Notes under the pieces: generated by a model
The model's database searches: none
What the model was told of the DNA's origin: nothing
The model's input: the letters and a program-made list of their open reading frames with translations, nothing else
Program-made: the position numbers and the translations under genes
Origin: Hyphomicrobiales bacterium
GTDB taxonomy: Bacteria > Pseudomonadota > Alphaproteobacteria > Rhizobiales > Devosiaceae
Direction of reading: 5' to 3'
Length of the DNA: 64,000 bases
Assembly (NCBI GenBank): GCA_026981645.1
Contig: JALSII010000001.1
Coordinates: 1-64,000, forward strand
Part shown: in pieces, positions 19,881-29,846 of the stretch
Layout of the letters: every line of letters starts with the position of its first letter
Position numbering within the stretch: position 1 is the stretch's first letter

Positions 19881-21056
19881 TCACATGGCCAGGTCGGCCA
19901 CCACCGCGTCGAGTACGGGCCAACCCTTGTCGGTGACTCGAAGGTTGCCGTTGGCAAGGGTCTGGAGAAAACCGATTTTTGTCAGGTCCTCAATTTGGGC
20001 AGCCGCAAGTTTGCGGCCAGAAAGCTGATGGTAGCGTTCGGGGTCAATTCCCTCTCTCAGGCGAAGGCCCATTAACAGGCATTCGTCCCCCTCCTCCTCC
20101 CAGGTCAGCCTGTCATTGGTGATCAGCCCGTGGCCGTTGACTGCAACCAGCTTAGCCCATTTTTGCGGCAGTTTTTCCGTTGCGGTGGCATGGCGCACAT
20201 TGTCAATCAGCAGGCGGCCATGGGCCCCGGCACCAATCCCGATATATTCCCCATAGCGCCAGTAGAGCAGATTGTGCTCACTTTCTTCGCCATGCCGGGC
20301 ATGGTTGGATATTTCATAGGCGGGCATGCCGGCGCGGGTGCATATTTCCTGCGTCAGCTCATAAAAATCCGCCGACAGGTCGGCATCGGGCATGGGAAGC
20401 TTGCCCGCGGCGCGCAGGTCGAAATAGCGGGTGCCCTGTTCGATGGTCAGTTGATAGAGTGAAAGATGTCCCACAGCCATATTCAGAGCTTCGCCCAGTT
20501 CATCGCGCCACTCGTCGAGGGTCTGGTGGGGGCGAGCATAGATAAGGTCAAAGCTGGAGCGGTCAAAGACGGACTGGGCAATGCCAACCGCAAGCTTCGC
20601 TTCTTCAACTGTGTGCATACGGCCAAGGGCTGCGAGCGGCTCGGGACGCAGAGACTGCACGCCAAGGGACACCCGGTTGACCCCGGCGTTATGATAAGCC
20701 TTGAAACGAGCTGCCTCAACCGAAGTGGGGTTGGCCTCAAGGGTTATTTCCGCGCCGGAGGAAAGGTTCCAGTGACCGGCGATACAATCAATGATTTTTT
20801 CGACTGAAACAGGATCCATCAGCGAAGGCGTACCGCCGCCAAAAAATACCGAATTTACAGTACGGCCAGGGACGAGCGCCGCAAAATGAGCAAGTTCTTT
20901 CAGGTAGGCCTGTGTGAACTGTTCCTCATCAAACGCGCCGTGATGAACATGGGAGTTGAAATCACAATAGGGACACTTGGCGGCGCAGAACGGCCAGTGC
21001 ACATAAATGCCAAAAAGACCGTTTCCTCGTTCAACGGGTGCGCTTTCAGATGTCAC
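19881..21056 (-). CDS. hemW: HemW, radical SAM heme chaperone (coproporphyrinogen oxidase-like)
   Basis: 391 residues from a GTG at 21056, which has GAGG 8 nt upstream and overlaps rdgB by 11 bp; an extension to 21155 would run through rdgB and adds no family sequence. The iron-sulfur motif CX3CX2C is at Cys24, Cys28 and Cys31 in WPFCAAKCPYCDFN. Further motifs are NSVFFGGGTPSLM, ITLEANPTSVEAARF and NRVSLGVQSL. HemW proteins were long annotated as oxygen-independent coproporphyrinogen III oxidase (HemN) but are now seen as heme carriers. Third gene of rph-rdgB-hemW. Confidence 0.93.
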   Translation of the reverse strand: MTSESAPVERGNGLFGIYVHWPFCAAKCPYCDFNSHVHHGAFDEEQFTQAYLKELAHFAALVPGRTVNSVFFGGGTPSLMDPVSVEKIIDCIAGHWNLSSGAEITLEANPTSVEAARFKAYHNAGVNRVSLGVQSLRPEPLAALGRMHTVEEAKLAVGIAQSVFDRSSFDLIYARPHQTLDEWRDELGEALNMAVGHLSLYQLTIEQGTRYFDLRAAGKLPMPDADLSADFYELTQEICTRAGMPAYEISNHARHGEESEHNLLYWRYGEYIGIGAGAHGRLLIDNVRHATATEKLPQKWAKLVAVNGHGLITNDRLTWEEEGDECLLMGLRLREGIDPERYHQLSGRKLAAAQIEDLTKIGFLQTLANGNLRVTDKGWPVLDAVVADLAM

Positions 21057-21702
21057 AACAGGCCTCAACCAACAGGGCAAAAGCACGGGCACGGTGGGAA
21101 AGACCGGGTTTTCCGGCGGCCCATGAGTGTTTTTTCTCCGAGGGCATCTGGCCAAAGGTTATCGAAAAACCATCAGGCATGAACACCGGGTCAAAACCAA
21201 ACCCGAGATCCCCGCGCGGCGGCCACACCAGAGTACCCGGCGCAATGCCTTCAAAAAGGCGCTCCCTGCCCAATGGGCTGGCCAAACAAAGGGTGGCGTT
21301 GAAACTGGCGCGGCGCTCATCAGCTGTTTGCGCACCCACTTCCCTCAGGGCATCTTCAACCCGTTGCATGCCAAGGGAAAAATCCCGACCCGACCCGTCT
21401 TCACTCTCAGCCCAGCGCGCGGTGTGAATACCGGGTTTGCCATCCAGTGCATCAACACACAGGCCGCTATCGTCGGCCAGTGCAAGGCATCCGGTTTCAC
21501 CGGCTGCCGTATGGGCCTTGAGGCGGGCGTTTTGAGCAAAAGTCGTACCGGTTTCCTCGGGCTCGTCCAGGCCCAGTTCCCCCGCGGACACCAGTTCAAG
21601 CCCGAAGGGGGCAAACAATTCCTTGAATTCGGCGAGTTTGCCCCCATTGTGGGTGGCAATCACCAGCCGGGTTCCCCGGGGCAGTTTCAGGTCAGCATTC
21701 AT
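21046..21702 (-). CDS. rdgB: XTP/dITP diphosphatase (non-canonical purine NTP pyrophosphatase)
   Basis: 218 residues. It hydrolyses dITP, XTP and ITP to monophosphates, keeping deaminated purines out of DNA and RNA. HAM1/RdgB signatures: [15 protein letters not shown] at the N-terminus, [14 protein letters not shown], and the active-site [18 protein letters not shown] followed by [18 protein letters not shown] and SHRARA close the pocket. It overlaps rph by 4 bp and hemW by 11 bp, so all three are translationally coupled. Confidence 0.96.
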   Translation of the reverse strand: MNADLKLPRGTRLVIATHNGGKLAEFKELFAPFGLELVSAGELGLDEPEETGTTFAQNARLKAHTAAGETGCLALADDSGLCVDALDGKPGIHTARWAESEDGSGRDFSLGMQRVEDALREVGAQTADERRASFNATLCLASPLGRERLFEGIAPGTLVWPPRGDLGFGFDPVFMPDGFSITFGQMPSEKKHSWAAGKPGLSHRARAFALLVEACCDI

Positions 21703-22433
21703 TGTGCATCGGACTTTTGTTCGGCCAGAGCCTGTCTCTGGATGGCAACAAGCTCGCCAATGCCTTTCTGAGCCAGATCCATGAGTTCAAGCAACTGACC
21801 GCGGGAGAAAGGTTCCTGCTCGGCGGTGCCCTGAATTTCCACAAAATTTCCAGCACCAGTCATGACAAAATTTGCGTCCGTTTCGGCCTCGCTGTCTTCG
21901 GGATAATCCAGGTCAAGCACGGCTTGCCCGCGGAAAATACCACAACTCACCGCCGCGATATGGTCGCTGAGCGGATTATCCCTGACCAGATCGCGTTTTG
22001 TCATCCAGCCAATGGCATCGGCCAGCGCCACATAGGCGCCGGTAATGGCTGCGGTGCGGGTGCCGCCATCGGCCTGCAAGACGTCACAATCCAGTATGAT
22101 CTGGTTTTCTCCCAGCGCCTCCATATCGACCACAGCGCGTAACGAGCGGCCGATAAGACGCTGGATTTCCTGGGTGCGGCCCGTCTGCTTGCCTGCCGTT
22201 GCTTCGCGCCGGGTCCGGGTATCTGTCGCCCGAGGCAGCATGCCATATTCAGCCGTGACCCAGCCCAGTCCCTGCCCGCGCCGCCATGGGGGCAGCGTGG
22301 TCTGCACACTGGCCGTGCACAAAACACGGGTATTGCCAAAACCTATCAGGCACGAGCCTTCGGCCTGGGGGGCGATGTGGCGCTCGATTTTTATATCGCG
22401 CAACTGATTGTTGGAACGTCCTGAGGGTCGCAT
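21699..22433 (-). CDS. rph: Ribonuclease PH
   Basis: 244 residues, full length. A phosphorolytic 3'-5' exoribonuclease that trims tRNA 3' ends. It begins [18 protein letters not shown] and has [35 protein letters not shown] and the phosphate-site [20 protein letters not shown]. First gene of rph-rdgB-hemW, divergent from hrcA. The rph/hrcA divergent pair near grpE is typical of rhizobial-type genomes. Confidence 0.97.
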   Translation of the reverse strand: MRPSGRSNNQLRDIKIERHIAPQAEGSCLIGFGNTRVLCTASVQTTLPPWRRGQGLGWVTAEYGMLPRATDTRTRREATAGKQTGRTQEIQRLIGRSLRAVVDMEALGENQIILDCDVLQADGGTRTAAITGAYVALADAIGWMTKRDLVRDNPLSDHIAAVSCGIFRGQAVLDLDYPEDSEAETDANFVMTGAGNFVEIQGTAEQEPFSRGQLLELMDLAQKGIGELVAIQRQALAEQKSDAQ

Positions 22434-22452
22434 GGTGTTTCCTGCAATTTTA

Positions 22453-22464
22453 GGGTCCTGACCC
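22453..22464. repeat. 12-bp palindrome-like intergenic motif, copy 2
   Basis: GGGTCCTGACCC, the exact reverse complement of the motif at 18424-18435. It lies 19 bp upstream of the rph start. Two direct copies of GGCCTCTTA follow in the same gap. Confidence 0.4.
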
Positions 22465-22626
22465 TGGTTAGGCCTCTTAACCTTTCTGGCCTCTTAGCCT
22501 CTGATGGCGGGAAGAACAAGTCTGGGGCACACCAAACCCTGGCCGGCCGGTCCAATGCAAACTTGGGCTTTGACTCAAGCCCTGATAATCCTACATGAAG
22601 GGGTGCGTTTTATCCGGACAAGGTCA

Positions 22627-23739
22627 ATGGGATTGGACCAAAAAAAATATTCAGGCCGCTCAGACAAAGAAAACAGGGATTTTCTTGATGTGCTTAACAC
22701 GCGCGCCCAGGATATTTTCCGGGTGCTGGTTGAGCGCTATCTGGATACCGGTGAGCCGGTGGGTTCGCGCCAGCTCTCGCGCATGCTTGATCTGGCCCTC
22801 TCCCCGGCTTCGGTGCGCAATGTCATGGCTGACCTTGAAGAGCTGGGTCTGATACAGGCGCCCCATGTTTCGGCAGGCCGGGCGCCAACCCAGCAGGGAT
22901 TGCGGTTTTTTGTCGATGCCATGCTCGAAGTGGGGGCCATGAACGCGGGTGAGCGCACAAAGATCGCCCGGCAGATTGAAGAAACTGCACAACGGGGCAC
23001 ACCGGAGGATTATCTGACAGAAGCCAGTCAGCTGCTCTCAGGTCTCAGCCATGGCGCAGGGGTGGTGATCGCCTCTAAGTCTGACATGGTGCTCAAACAT
23101 ATGGAATTTGTCCGTCTGGATGCCAAAACCGCCATGGCGGTGCTGGTGGGCGAAGACGGGCTGGTGGAAAACCGTATTCTGCGGTTGCCGCCGGGGCTTG
23201 ATGCGGGTGCACTAAACCGGGCTTCGAACTATCTGGCCCATCATATTGTGGGGCGCACACTTGGTGAAGCGCGGCAGGCCTTAAAAAAGGCCAGCGAAAC
23301 CCAGCGCGCCGAGCTTGATGATCTCTCCGCAAGACTGGTGGATGCCGGCATTGCCACCATTATTGAGGGCACAGGTATGACCTCACCCACGGTGATTGTG
23401 CGCGGTCGGGCCAATCTGCTCGACAATGCCATGGCCTCGGATGATCTTGAGCGTCTGCGCGAACTTCTTGACGAGCTTGAGAACAAACACGGGCTGATGG
23501 ACCTGCTTGCGGATGCGGAAAACGCCGAAGGGGTGCGCATTTTTATCGGCTCTGAGAACAAGTTGTTTTCGCTCTCGGGGTCTTCGGTTATTCTTTCTCC
23601 ATACAAAGACGCCAATGATCAGGTTGTCGGGGTTCTGGGAATTATCGGGCCGACCCGGCTTAATTATGCACGCATTGTGCCGGTAGTTGATTATACCGCT
23701 CATGTGGTGGGTCGACTGATCCGGAAGCAAATTGAATAG
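22627..23739 (+). CDS. hrcA: Heat-inducible transcription repressor HrcA
   Basis: 370 residues from the ATG at 22627 (MGLDQKKYSGRSD); an upstream in-frame start at 22504 is unlikely. HrcA is a dimeric repressor that binds CIRCE elements, usually before groESL, and needs GroEL for activity. The N-terminal winged helix includes VERYLDTGEPVGSRQLSRM and SPASVRNVMADLEELGLI, then SAGRAPTQQGLRFFVDAML. The C-terminal domain has GVRIFIGSENKL and VGVLGIIGPTRLNYARIVPV. No CIRCE was found in this window, so its target is probably elsewhere. Confidence 0.96.
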   Translation: MGLDQKKYSGRSDKENRDFLDVLNTRAQDIFRVLVERYLDTGEPVGSRQLSRMLDLALSPASVRNVMADLEELGLIQAPHVSAGRAPTQQGLRFFVDAMLEVGAMNAGERTKIARQIEETAQRGTPEDYLTEASQLLSGLSHGAGVVIASKSDMVLKHMEFVRLDAKTAMAVLVGEDGLVENRILRLPPGLDAGALNRASNYLAHHIVGRTLGEARQALKKASETQRAELDDLSARLVDAGIATIIEGTGMTSPTVIVRGRANLLDNAMASDDLERLRELLDELENKHGLMDLLADAENAEGVRIFIGSENKLFSLSGSSVILSPYKDANDQVVGVLGIIGPTRLNYARIVPVVDYTAHVVGRLIRKQIE

Positions 23740-23781
23740 TTTGAATCCAGGCAGGGCCGAGACCACTCCGGTACGAAAGCA

Positions 23782-23810
23782 CTTGAAACCCGAAGCAATC
23801 TGTCCGATAT
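23782..23810 (+). promoter_or_regulatory. RpoH (sigma-32)-type promoter of grpE
   Basis: CTTGAAA at 23782-23788 matches the -35 heat-shock consensus fully. After 14 nt comes TCCGATAT (23803-23810), close to the -10 consensus CCCCATNT. The ATG of grpE is 50 bp downstream. Match and gene identity together support heat-shock control of grpE separate from hrcA. Confidence 0.6.
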
Positions 23811-23859
23811 GCGGGGCATGATGCTGAAGCCAACCCGTAATCTGGATTGAAACAGAAAC

Positions 23860-24534
23860 ATGACAGGCGAAAACGAAACACCACCAGAAAGTTCCCCTGA
23901 AGCCGAGCTCAATGCTGATGGAGGCGTTGAACTTTCCCAGGCCGAAATCGAGGCAGCCACACTCAGGGCCGAAAACGCCGAGTTAAAGGACCGCGTGCTG
24001 CGCGTGGTTGCGGAAATGGAAAATTTGCGCAAACGCACCGTGCGCGAGGTATCCGACGCCCGCACTTACGCCATTGCCGACTTTGCCCGCGACATGCTCT
24101 CCGCCACCGATAACCTGGAGCGCGCTCTTGCCACCATGCCTGAAGAGTTGCGCAAGGTCTCCGACCCGGCGATTAAATCCCTTATCGAGGGGATTGAAAT
24201 GACCGGGCGTGAAATGCAGCGCCTGATGCAGAAAAACGGGGTGCGCCCAATCCTCTCCGAAGGAGAGAAGTTTGACCCCCACAAACATCAGGCCATGTTT
24301 GAAGTGCCCAACGAGAGTGTGCCTGCGGGGACCGTTGTGCAAGTGGTGCAAACCGGATTTGAAATTGGTGACAGGGTTTTGCGTCCGGCCATGGTAGGTG
24401 TTGCCAAAGGGGGAGCAAGTGCTCCGGCTCAGCCAGAGGAGTCTGCACCAGAGATGAAACCGGATGACACGGAGAGCCCGGACGAATTTGGTGAAAACCC
24501 GCAAAGCTCTGCTCACGTGGACAAGCAGGCCTGA
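23860..24534 (+). CDS. grpE: Nucleotide exchange factor GrpE
   Basis: 224 residues. GrpE speeds ADP release from DnaK. The acidic, disordered N-terminus (ENETPPESSPEAELNADG) leads into a long coiled coil and the family block RVVAEMENLRKRTVREVSDA, then ADFARDMLSATDNLERAL. The C-terminal beta domain has FDPHKHQAMFEVPNESVPAG and GFEIGDRVLRPAMVGVAKG. It lies 120 bp downstream of hrcA with its own heat-shock-type promoter. Confidence 0.97.
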   Translation: MTGENETPPESSPEAELNADGGVELSQAEIEAATLRAENAELKDRVLRVVAEMENLRKRTVREVSDARTYAIADFARDMLSATDNLERALATMPEELRKVSDPAIKSLIEGIEMTGREMQRLMQKNGVRPILSEGEKFDPHKHQAMFEVPNESVPAGTVVQVVQTGFEIGDRVLRPAMVGVAKGGASAPAQPEESAPEMKPDDTESPDEFGENPQSSAHVDKQA

Positions 24535-24549
24535 GGCGTAAAAGCCTTT

Positions 24550-24924
24550 TCAGGACCTGGGCGGAAGCGGTCGCGTCAAGATAAAAGCAGACGCGGCGGC
24601 CATGGATATTGCTTGAATTGAAATCACCAGCACCGAGAGACTGAGCAGGAAGCTTAGCACCAGCACCCCAAGCATAGTGACAACCGCCAGAAGTTTGGTG
24701 TTCTTTGAAATTGCACCATGGGTCTGCCAGTTCCGTATCTGGGGACCGAAGCGGGGATGATTCAACAACCAGTGGTGCAGACGTTCGGAGCTTTTTGCAA
24801 AAAAGAAAGCTGCCAGCAGCATGAAAGGCGTAGTGGGCAATATGGGCAGAGCAGCACCTATTGTTCCAAGTGCAACGCACAGGATGCCCAGAGTAAGGAA
24901 TATGCTTTTTTTGATGCGGTTCAT
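24550..24924 (-). CDS. DUF454 (YbaN-like) inner-membrane protein
   Basis: 124 residues. Family signature: LGTIGAALPILPTTPFMLLA followed by AAFFFAKSSERLHHWLLNHP and FGPQIRNWQTHGAISK. About four hydrophobic helices, including LLAVVTMLGVLVLSFLLSL. The function of DUF454 proteins is unknown. It sits convergent to grpE (15 bp) and divergent from dnaK, breaking up the heat-shock block. Confidence 0.88.
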   Translation of the reverse strand: MNRIKKSIFLTLGILCVALGTIGAALPILPTTPFMLLAAFFFAKSSERLHHWLLNHPRFGPQIRNWQTHGAISKNTKLLAVVTMLGVLVLSFLLSLSVLVISIQAISMAAASAFILTRPLPPRS

Positions 24925-25076
24925 TCAGCTTCTGCGAAAAAATGTTTTTGCTGTTTGCCAGCACTGAAAATGCACAACAGGAGGCCAGCGCGGCATTCAG
25001 CTAGAGGGTATTGGTGACATTTGGCAAGGCACAAACAGAATTTGCCGAAATGAGAGTGCTTTTATTGGCCGGAACG

Positions 25077-25106
25077 CTTGAAGGGAACACCAAGCCCACT
25101 TATATA
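25077..25106 (+). promoter_or_regulatory. RpoH (sigma-32)-type promoter of dnaK
   Basis: CTTGAA at 25077-25082 and CTTATATA at 25099-25106, 16 nt apart, resemble alphaproteobacterial RpoH promoters. The dnaK ATG is 122 bp downstream, leaving a long leader. Together with the palindrome at 25161-25172 this is all I can see in the 304-bp gap between the DUF454 gene and dnaK; no CIRCE is present. Confidence 0.5.
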
Positions 25107-25160
25107 CGCCTCGATGCCCGAAAGGGTATAATTTTAATCCCAATTAGGGGCTTGGCAGTA

Positions 25161-25172
25161 TTACAGCTGTAA
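25161..25172. promoter_or_regulatory. Perfect 12-bp palindrome in the dnaK leader
   Basis: TTACAGCTGTAA is self-complementary and lies 56 bp before the dnaK start. A TATAAC box follows at 25183-25188 with 16 nt from TTACAG, so a vegetative promoter overlapping a regulator site is possible but unproven. Confidence 0.3.
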
Positions 25173-25228
25173 GTGGAACCGCTATAACAGGGTTTCACAC
25201 CGGGCCTGCTGAGAAAGAGGTAGTATCA

Positions 25229-27151
25229 ATGGGAAAAGTAATCGGTATTGATCTGGGCACGACCAATTCATGCGTCGCTGTCATGGACGGAAAAAACCCG
25301 AAAGTCATCGAAAATGCCGAGGGCGCACGTACCACACCTTCGATGGTTGCCTTCACCAAAGAGGGCGAAAGGCTGGTGGGCCAACCGGCAAAGCGCCAGG
25401 CGGTCACAAATCCTGAAAACACTTTGTTTGCCTTCAAGCGCCTGATCGGGCGCCGCTATAGCGACCCCACGGTAGCCAAGGACAAAAAACTGGTACCGTT
25501 CAAAATCGTCAAGGGCGACAATGGCGATGCCTGGCTGGAAGCGGACGGCAAAAAAATGTCGCCCTCCGAAGTTTCGGCAATGATTCTGACCAAGATGAAA
25601 GAGACTGCCGAAGGCTTTCTGGGGGAGGACGTCACCCAGGCGGTGATTACCGTTCCGGCCTATTTTAACGATTCACAGCGTCAGGCCACCAAAGATGCCG
25701 GCAAAATCGCCGGTCTGGAGGTCTTGCGTATCATCAACGAGCCAACAGCGGCAGCACTGGCCTACGGGCTTGATAAAAGCAACAATGGCACCATCGCAGT
25801 TTATGACCTTGGTGGCGGCACATTTGATATATCGATTCTTGAAATCGGGGACGGTGTATTTGAAGTGAAATCCACCAATGGCGATACCTTCCTTGGTGGT
25901 GAGGATTTTGATATGCGTCTGGTCGATTATCTGGCCGACGAGTTCAAGAAGGATCAGGGCATTGACCTGCGCAGCGACAAAATGGCGTTGCAGCGGCTGA
26001 AAGAGGCGGCCGAAAAAGCAAAAATCGAACTTTCTTCCTCAACCCAGACCGAAGTCAACCTGCCCTTCATCACCGCCGATGCTTCGGGCCCCAAGCACCT
26101 GCAACTCAAGCTGACGCGGGCCAAGTTCGAGCAACTGGTTGACGATCTGGTCAAGCGTACGGTGGGGCCACTCAAGGCTGCCATGAAGGACGCAGGCGTT
26201 TCCGCCGGTGAAATTGATGAAGTGGTGCTGGTGGGTGGAATGACTCGCATGCCACGTATTCAGGAAGTGGTGCAGGAGTTTTTCGGCAAGGAACCACACA
26301 AGGGCGTGAACCCGGACGAAGTGGTGGCCATGGGCGCTGCCATTCAGGCCGGTGTTTTGCAGGGCGACGTCAAGGACGTGCTGCTTCTGGACGTGACCCC
26401 GCTGTCGCTGGGTATTGAAACCCTTGGCGGTGTGTTCACCCGCCTGATTGACCGCAACACAACGATCCCGACCAAAAAATCACAGGTCTTCTCCACCGCT
26501 GAGGACAATCAGTCGGCAGTAACCATCAATGTGGCGCAGGGCGAACGCGAAATGTCGGCGGACAACAAGAGCCTTGGGCGTTTTGACCTGACCGGTATTC
26601 CCCCGTCTCCACGCGGAGTACCCCAGATTGAGGTGACGTTTGATATCGATGCCAACGGCATTGTCAATGTTTCCGCCAAGGATCTGGGGACCGGCAAGGA
26701 ACAACAAATCCGCATTCAGGCTTCGGGCGGATTGTCCGATGAGGACATCGAGCGCATGGTCGCTGATGCCGAAGCCAATGCCGATGAGGACAAAAAACGC
26801 CGCGAAAGCGTCGAGGCACGCAATCAGGCCGAATCGCTGGTGCATTCAACGGAAAAATCCATGTCTGAGTATGGCGACAAGGTTTCCGATGAAGACGGTG
26901 CTGCGATCGATTCCGCCCTCACCGATCTGAAATCAGCTCTGGAAGCGGAGAACACACCGGCTGAAGAGATCATTGAGAAGACCAACGCCCTGTCCCAGGC
27001 TTCTTTGAAACTTGGCGAGGCCATGTACAAGGCATCCCAGGAAGAAGCGGAAGCCGCCGCCGAGGCTTCTGATGAAGACAGCGAAGACGATGTGGTTGAT
27101 GCGGATTTTGAAGAAGTCAATCTGGACGACGACGACCAGAAATCCGCTTGA
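25229..27151 (+). CDS. dnaK: Molecular chaperone DnaK (Hsp70)
   Basis: 640 residues. ATP-driven Hsp70 that binds exposed hydrophobic stretches of proteins. N-terminal ATPase: [35 protein letters not shown] and [13 protein letters not shown]. The interdomain linker is [19 protein letters not shown]. The substrate and lid domains follow, ending in an acidic tail with [15 protein letters not shown] 9 nt upstream marks the start. dnaJ follows after a strong terminator, so dnaJ probably relies on read-through or on its own promoter. Confidence 0.98.
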   Translation: MGKVIGIDLGTTNSCVAVMDGKNPKVIENAEGARTTPSMVAFTKEGERLVGQPAKRQAVTNPENTLFAFKRLIGRRYSDPTVAKDKKLVPFKIVKGDNGDAWLEADGKKMSPSEVSAMILTKMKETAEGFLGEDVTQAVITVPAYFNDSQRQATKDAGKIAGLEVLRIINEPTAAALAYGLDKSNNGTIAVYDLGGGTFDISILEIGDGVFEVKSTNGDTFLGGEDFDMRLVDYLADEFKKDQGIDLRSDKMALQRLKEAAEKAKIELSSSTQTEVNLPFITADASGPKHLQLKLTRAKFEQLVDDLVKRTVGPLKAAMKDAGVSAGEIDEVVLVGGMTRMPRIQEVVQEFFGKEPHKGVNPDEVVAMGAAIQAGVLQGDVKDVLLLDVTPLSLGIETLGGVFTRLIDRNTTIPTKKSQVFSTAEDNQSAVTINVAQGEREMSADNKSLGRFDLTGIPPSPRGVPQIEVTFDIDANGIVNVSAKDLGTGKEQQIRIQASGGLSDEDIERMVADAEANADEDKKRRESVEARNQAESLVHSTEKSMSEYGDKVSDEDGAAIDSALTDLKSALEAENTPAEEIIEKTNALSQASLKLGEAMYKASQEEAEAAAEASDEDSEDDVVDADFEEVNLDDDDQKSA

Positions 27152-27168
27152 CCAGAACACGAACAAGC

Positions 27169-27198
27169 AACGGGACCCCTCAAACCGGGTCCCGTTTT
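27169..27198 (+). terminator. Rho-independent terminator after dnaK
   Basis: AACGGGACCC (27169-27178) pairs with GGGTCCCGTT (27187-27196) around an 8-nt loop, followed by TT, giving a T-tract TTTT within 27195-27198. It begins 18 bp after the dnaK stop. The strong GC stem suggests that much dnaK transcription ends before dnaJ, giving more DnaK than DnaJ. Confidence 0.8.
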
Positions 27199-27281
27199 GG
27201 CATTCTGCCACTACCGGTTTTTGTTCCGGTTATCAAAAAAGACGTTCCCTCATTAAACCCTGAAGCAAACCGTTAAACACC

Positions 27282-28418
27282 ATGGCCAAAATTGATTTTT
27301 ATGAATTGCTGTGTGTGTCCCGCGATGCGGATTCGGCAACGCTGAAGTCCGCCTATCGCAAGCTGGCAATGAAATATCACCCGGACCGCAATCCGGGAGA
27401 TGATGAAGCAGAAAAAAAATTCAAGGAAGTCAGTGAAGCCTATGAGACTCTCAAGGACCCGCAAAAACGGGCCGCCTATGACCGGTTCGGCCATGCGGCT
27501 TTTGAGCAGGGCGCCGGGCGTGGTGGCATGGGGGGGTTCGGGCCTGATTTTTCCTCCTCCATGTCGGATATGTTTGATGACCTGTTCGGAGAATTTATGG
27601 GGGGTGCGCGGCGTGGACGCGCATCCCAGTTCCGGGGTTCGGATTTAAGATACAATCTTGAAATCTCCCTTGAGGATGCTTTTGGTGGCCAGACGGTGGA
27701 AATTGACGTGCCCTCAATGGTGCATTGTGACACCTGCGATGGTTCGGGGGCCAAGCCGGGCACCGGAATGTCAGCGTGCCGCACCTGCCATGGCCACGGC
27801 AAGATACGCACCTCGCAGGGGTTCTTTTCCATCGAGCGTACCTGCCCGCAATGTCAGGGGCGCGGGGAAACCATGGACCAGCCGTGCACTGATTGCACGG
27901 GTCAGGGACGCAGGCAGGAAAACCGCAACCTCTCGGTTGATATCCCCAAGGGCATTGAGGACGGCACCCGAATCAGGCTGGCCAACGAAGGCGAGGCGGG
28001 ATTGCGCGGGGGTCCGCAAGGGGACCTTTATATTTTTGTTTCAGTTGCGCCCCACGACCTGTTTCAGCGGGACGGAGCCGACCTTTATGCGCGTGTGCCC
28101 ATCGCCATGACCACGGCGGCGCTGGGGGGAGAGTTTGAAGTACCCACACTTTCCGGCGGGCGGGCACGGGTGAAAGTTCCCGCTGGCACCCAGCCGGGCC
28201 AGCGGGTGCGGCTGAAAGGCAAGGGCATGCCGGTTTTGCGCTCGGGCCAGGTGGGCGACCTTTATGTGCAAATGGATGTGGAAACTCCCCAAAACCTGAC
28301 CCGGAAACAACGTGAGTTACTTGAAGAACTTGCGGAAATTTCCACTAACGACAATAACCCCACCTCTTCAGGCTTTTTCTCCAAGCTCAAGGGTCTTTTT
28401 GAAAAAATGAGCAGCTAG
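27282..28418 (+). CDS. dnaJ: Co-chaperone DnaJ (Hsp40)
   Basis: 378 residues. DnaJ delivers substrates to DnaK and stimulates its ATPase. The J domain occupies residues 4-70 with the HPD motif in [13 protein letters not shown] Gly/Phe-rich region follows ([15 protein letters not shown]). Four zinc-binding CXXCXGXG repeats are intact: [24 protein letters not shown] and CTDCTGQG. The C-terminal substrate domain includes [19 protein letters not shown]. Confidence 0.98.
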   Translation: MAKIDFYELLCVSRDADSATLKSAYRKLAMKYHPDRNPGDDEAEKKFKEVSEAYETLKDPQKRAAYDRFGHAAFEQGAGRGGMGGFGPDFSSSMSDMFDDLFGEFMGGARRGRASQFRGSDLRYNLEISLEDAFGGQTVEIDVPSMVHCDTCDGSGAKPGTGMSACRTCHGHGKIRTSQGFFSIERTCPQCQGRGETMDQPCTDCTGQGRRQENRNLSVDIPKGIEDGTRIRLANEGEAGLRGGPQGDLYIFVSVAPHDLFQRDGADLYARVPIAMTTAALGGEFEVPTLSGGRARVKVPAGTQPGQRVRLKGKGMPVLRSGQVGDLYVQMDVETPQNLTRKQRELLEELAEISTNDNNPTSSGFFSKLKGLFEKMSS

Positions 28419-28471
28419 AGACCTGATTCTAGTGTAAAACCCTCATCAATGTGGCGTTTGGAGCGGTATTA

Positions 28472-29023
28472 ATGCGCAAGGCACTTACTTTATCCGGCTC
28501 TGTACGCAGCGGTTCCCTGAACTGGCAACTGGCGGAGCTTATGGGGCAGCGTATGCGTGATGCGGGGGCCGAGGTCACCAATATCAATCTGGCGGATTTC
28601 CCGATGCCGCTGTTTGACGAGGCCATTGAAGAAACCAGTGGTGCGCCAGAAAATTCCGTGGCCCTGGCGGAATTGTTTGCCAATGCAGACGCCATTTTTA
28701 TCGCCTCACCGGAATATAATGGTTCGGTTTCGCCTTTGCTTAAAAACACCATCGACTGGGTCAGCCGACAAAAGAACCGCCCCTATAAAAACGCCATATT
28801 CGGCATTGGTGCGGTGTCGCCGGGAAAGCTCTCGGGCATGGCTGGGCTTTCTCATCTGCGCGATATTCTTGGCCGGCTGGGAGCATTGATTGCGCCGATT
28901 ACACTGGGAGTGGGGCATGGAGCCCAGGTTTTTGATGAAAGCGGACAACTGAATGAAATCGCACTCAATGCCCGCGCCGACGAGTTGGCCACACAATTGA
29001 TGTGCATTTCGCGCGGCGGCTGA
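28472..29023 (+). CDS. NAD(P)H-dependent FMN reductase family protein
   Basis: 183 residues from the ATG at 28472, which has GGAG 8 nt upstream; GTG at 28451 is an alternative. Flavodoxin-like fold: the FMN phosphate loop LSGSVRSGSLNWQLAEL at the N-terminus and the signature FIASPEYNGSVSPLLKNTID. Relatives include chromate, azo-dye and quinone reductases (YieF/ChrR type); the substrate cannot be read. Same strand as dnaJ and pyrF, short gaps. Confidence 0.85.
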   Translation: MRKALTLSGSVRSGSLNWQLAELMGQRMRDAGAEVTNINLADFPMPLFDEAIEETSGAPENSVALAELFANADAIFIASPEYNGSVSPLLKNTIDWVSRQKNRPYKNAIFGIGAVSPGKLSGMAGLSHLRDILGRLGALIAPITLGVGHGAQVFDESGQLNEIALNARADELATQLMCISRGG

Positions 29024-29057
29024 CGCACTGGGTTTACGCAGCAAGGACAAGAAGCGA

Positions 29058-29774
29058 ATGAGCAACATCGACAACAGACTTATCGTGCCGCTGGACTTTT
29101 CGTCACGCGAGCAAGCGACAAAGCTGGTCGAGACGCTTGGTGAAACTGTCTCGTTCTACAAAATCGGCTATCAACTTGCCTATGGCGGTGAGGGGCTTGC
29201 CCTTGGAAGCGAGCTGATTGCAGCCGGAAAAAAAGTGTTTTTCGACCTCAAGCTGCTCGATATTGACAACACGGTGGCCAAAGGTGTCGAGGCGATTGCC
29301 AAAACCGGCGCTTCCATGCTGACCATTCATGCCTACCCTCAGGCCATGACAGGAGCGGTTTCCGCTGCAAAGGGAAGCGGTCTCATCCTGCTGGCAGTCA
29401 GTGTTCTGACTTCCATGGATGAAAGCGACCTCATGGAAGCGGGTTATGACCGGGATGTGGAAAGCCTTGTGGGCCTGCGCGCCTTTCAGGCCAAAGAGGC
29501 AGGCATGGGAGGCATTGTCTGTTCAGCCCATGAGGCGGCGCTGGTTCATCGCATGACACAGGGAAAAATGGCCATTGTCACCCCCGGTATTCGCCCCAAA
29601 GGCACAAAAGGGAACGACCAGAAACGTATTGCAACACCAAAAGACGCGCTGGAATGGGGCGCGACCCATCTGGTTATCGGTCGCCCGATAAGCGAAGCGG
29701 CAAATCCAAAAAAAACCGTCATACAAATCACTGAAGAGATGGCGGATGCCGACCTGTCGGAGCCGGACGGCTAA
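29058..29774 (+). CDS. pyrF: Orotidine 5'-phosphate decarboxylase
   Basis: 238 residues. Last step of UMP synthesis. TIM-barrel motifs: LIVPLDFSSREQATKLV, FYKIGYQLAYGGEG, the catalytic Lys/Asp array in VFFDLKLLDIDNTVAKG, and the phosphate-binding VTPGIRPKG. AAGGA lies upstream of the ATG. The dnaJ-pyrF proximity is frequent in rhizobial-type genomes. Confidence 0.97.
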   Translation: MSNIDNRLIVPLDFSSREQATKLVETLGETVSFYKIGYQLAYGGEGLALGSELIAAGKKVFFDLKLLDIDNTVAKGVEAIAKTGASMLTIHAYPQAMTGAVSAAKGSGLILLAVSVLTSMDESDLMEAGYDRDVESLVGLRAFQAKEAGMGGIVCSAHEAALVHRMTQGKMAIVTPGIRPKGTKGNDQKRIATPKDALEWGATHLVIGRPISEAANPKKTVIQITEEMADADLSEPDG

Positions 29775-29846
29775 GACCCGGTTTCTGTCTGTGCCCCGAA
29801 CCTGCTATAGGCTCCTGAATAGTTCAAACAATTGAGGCAATTGCTG

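Noticed and set aside
22562..22597. Heat-shock or vegetative promoter before hrcA
   Set aside because: TTGACT at 22570 is a fair -35 but no acceptable -10 follows, and CTTGGG is a poor sigma-32 box.
24182..24964. 260-codon minus-strand open frame across grpE and the DUF454 gene
   Set aside because: Both overlapped genes have strong family signatures in other frames.
24925..25228. Possible CIRCE element before dnaK (GAGTGCT near 25054)
   Set aside because: Only one half resembles CIRCE and no inverted partner is found at 9 nt.
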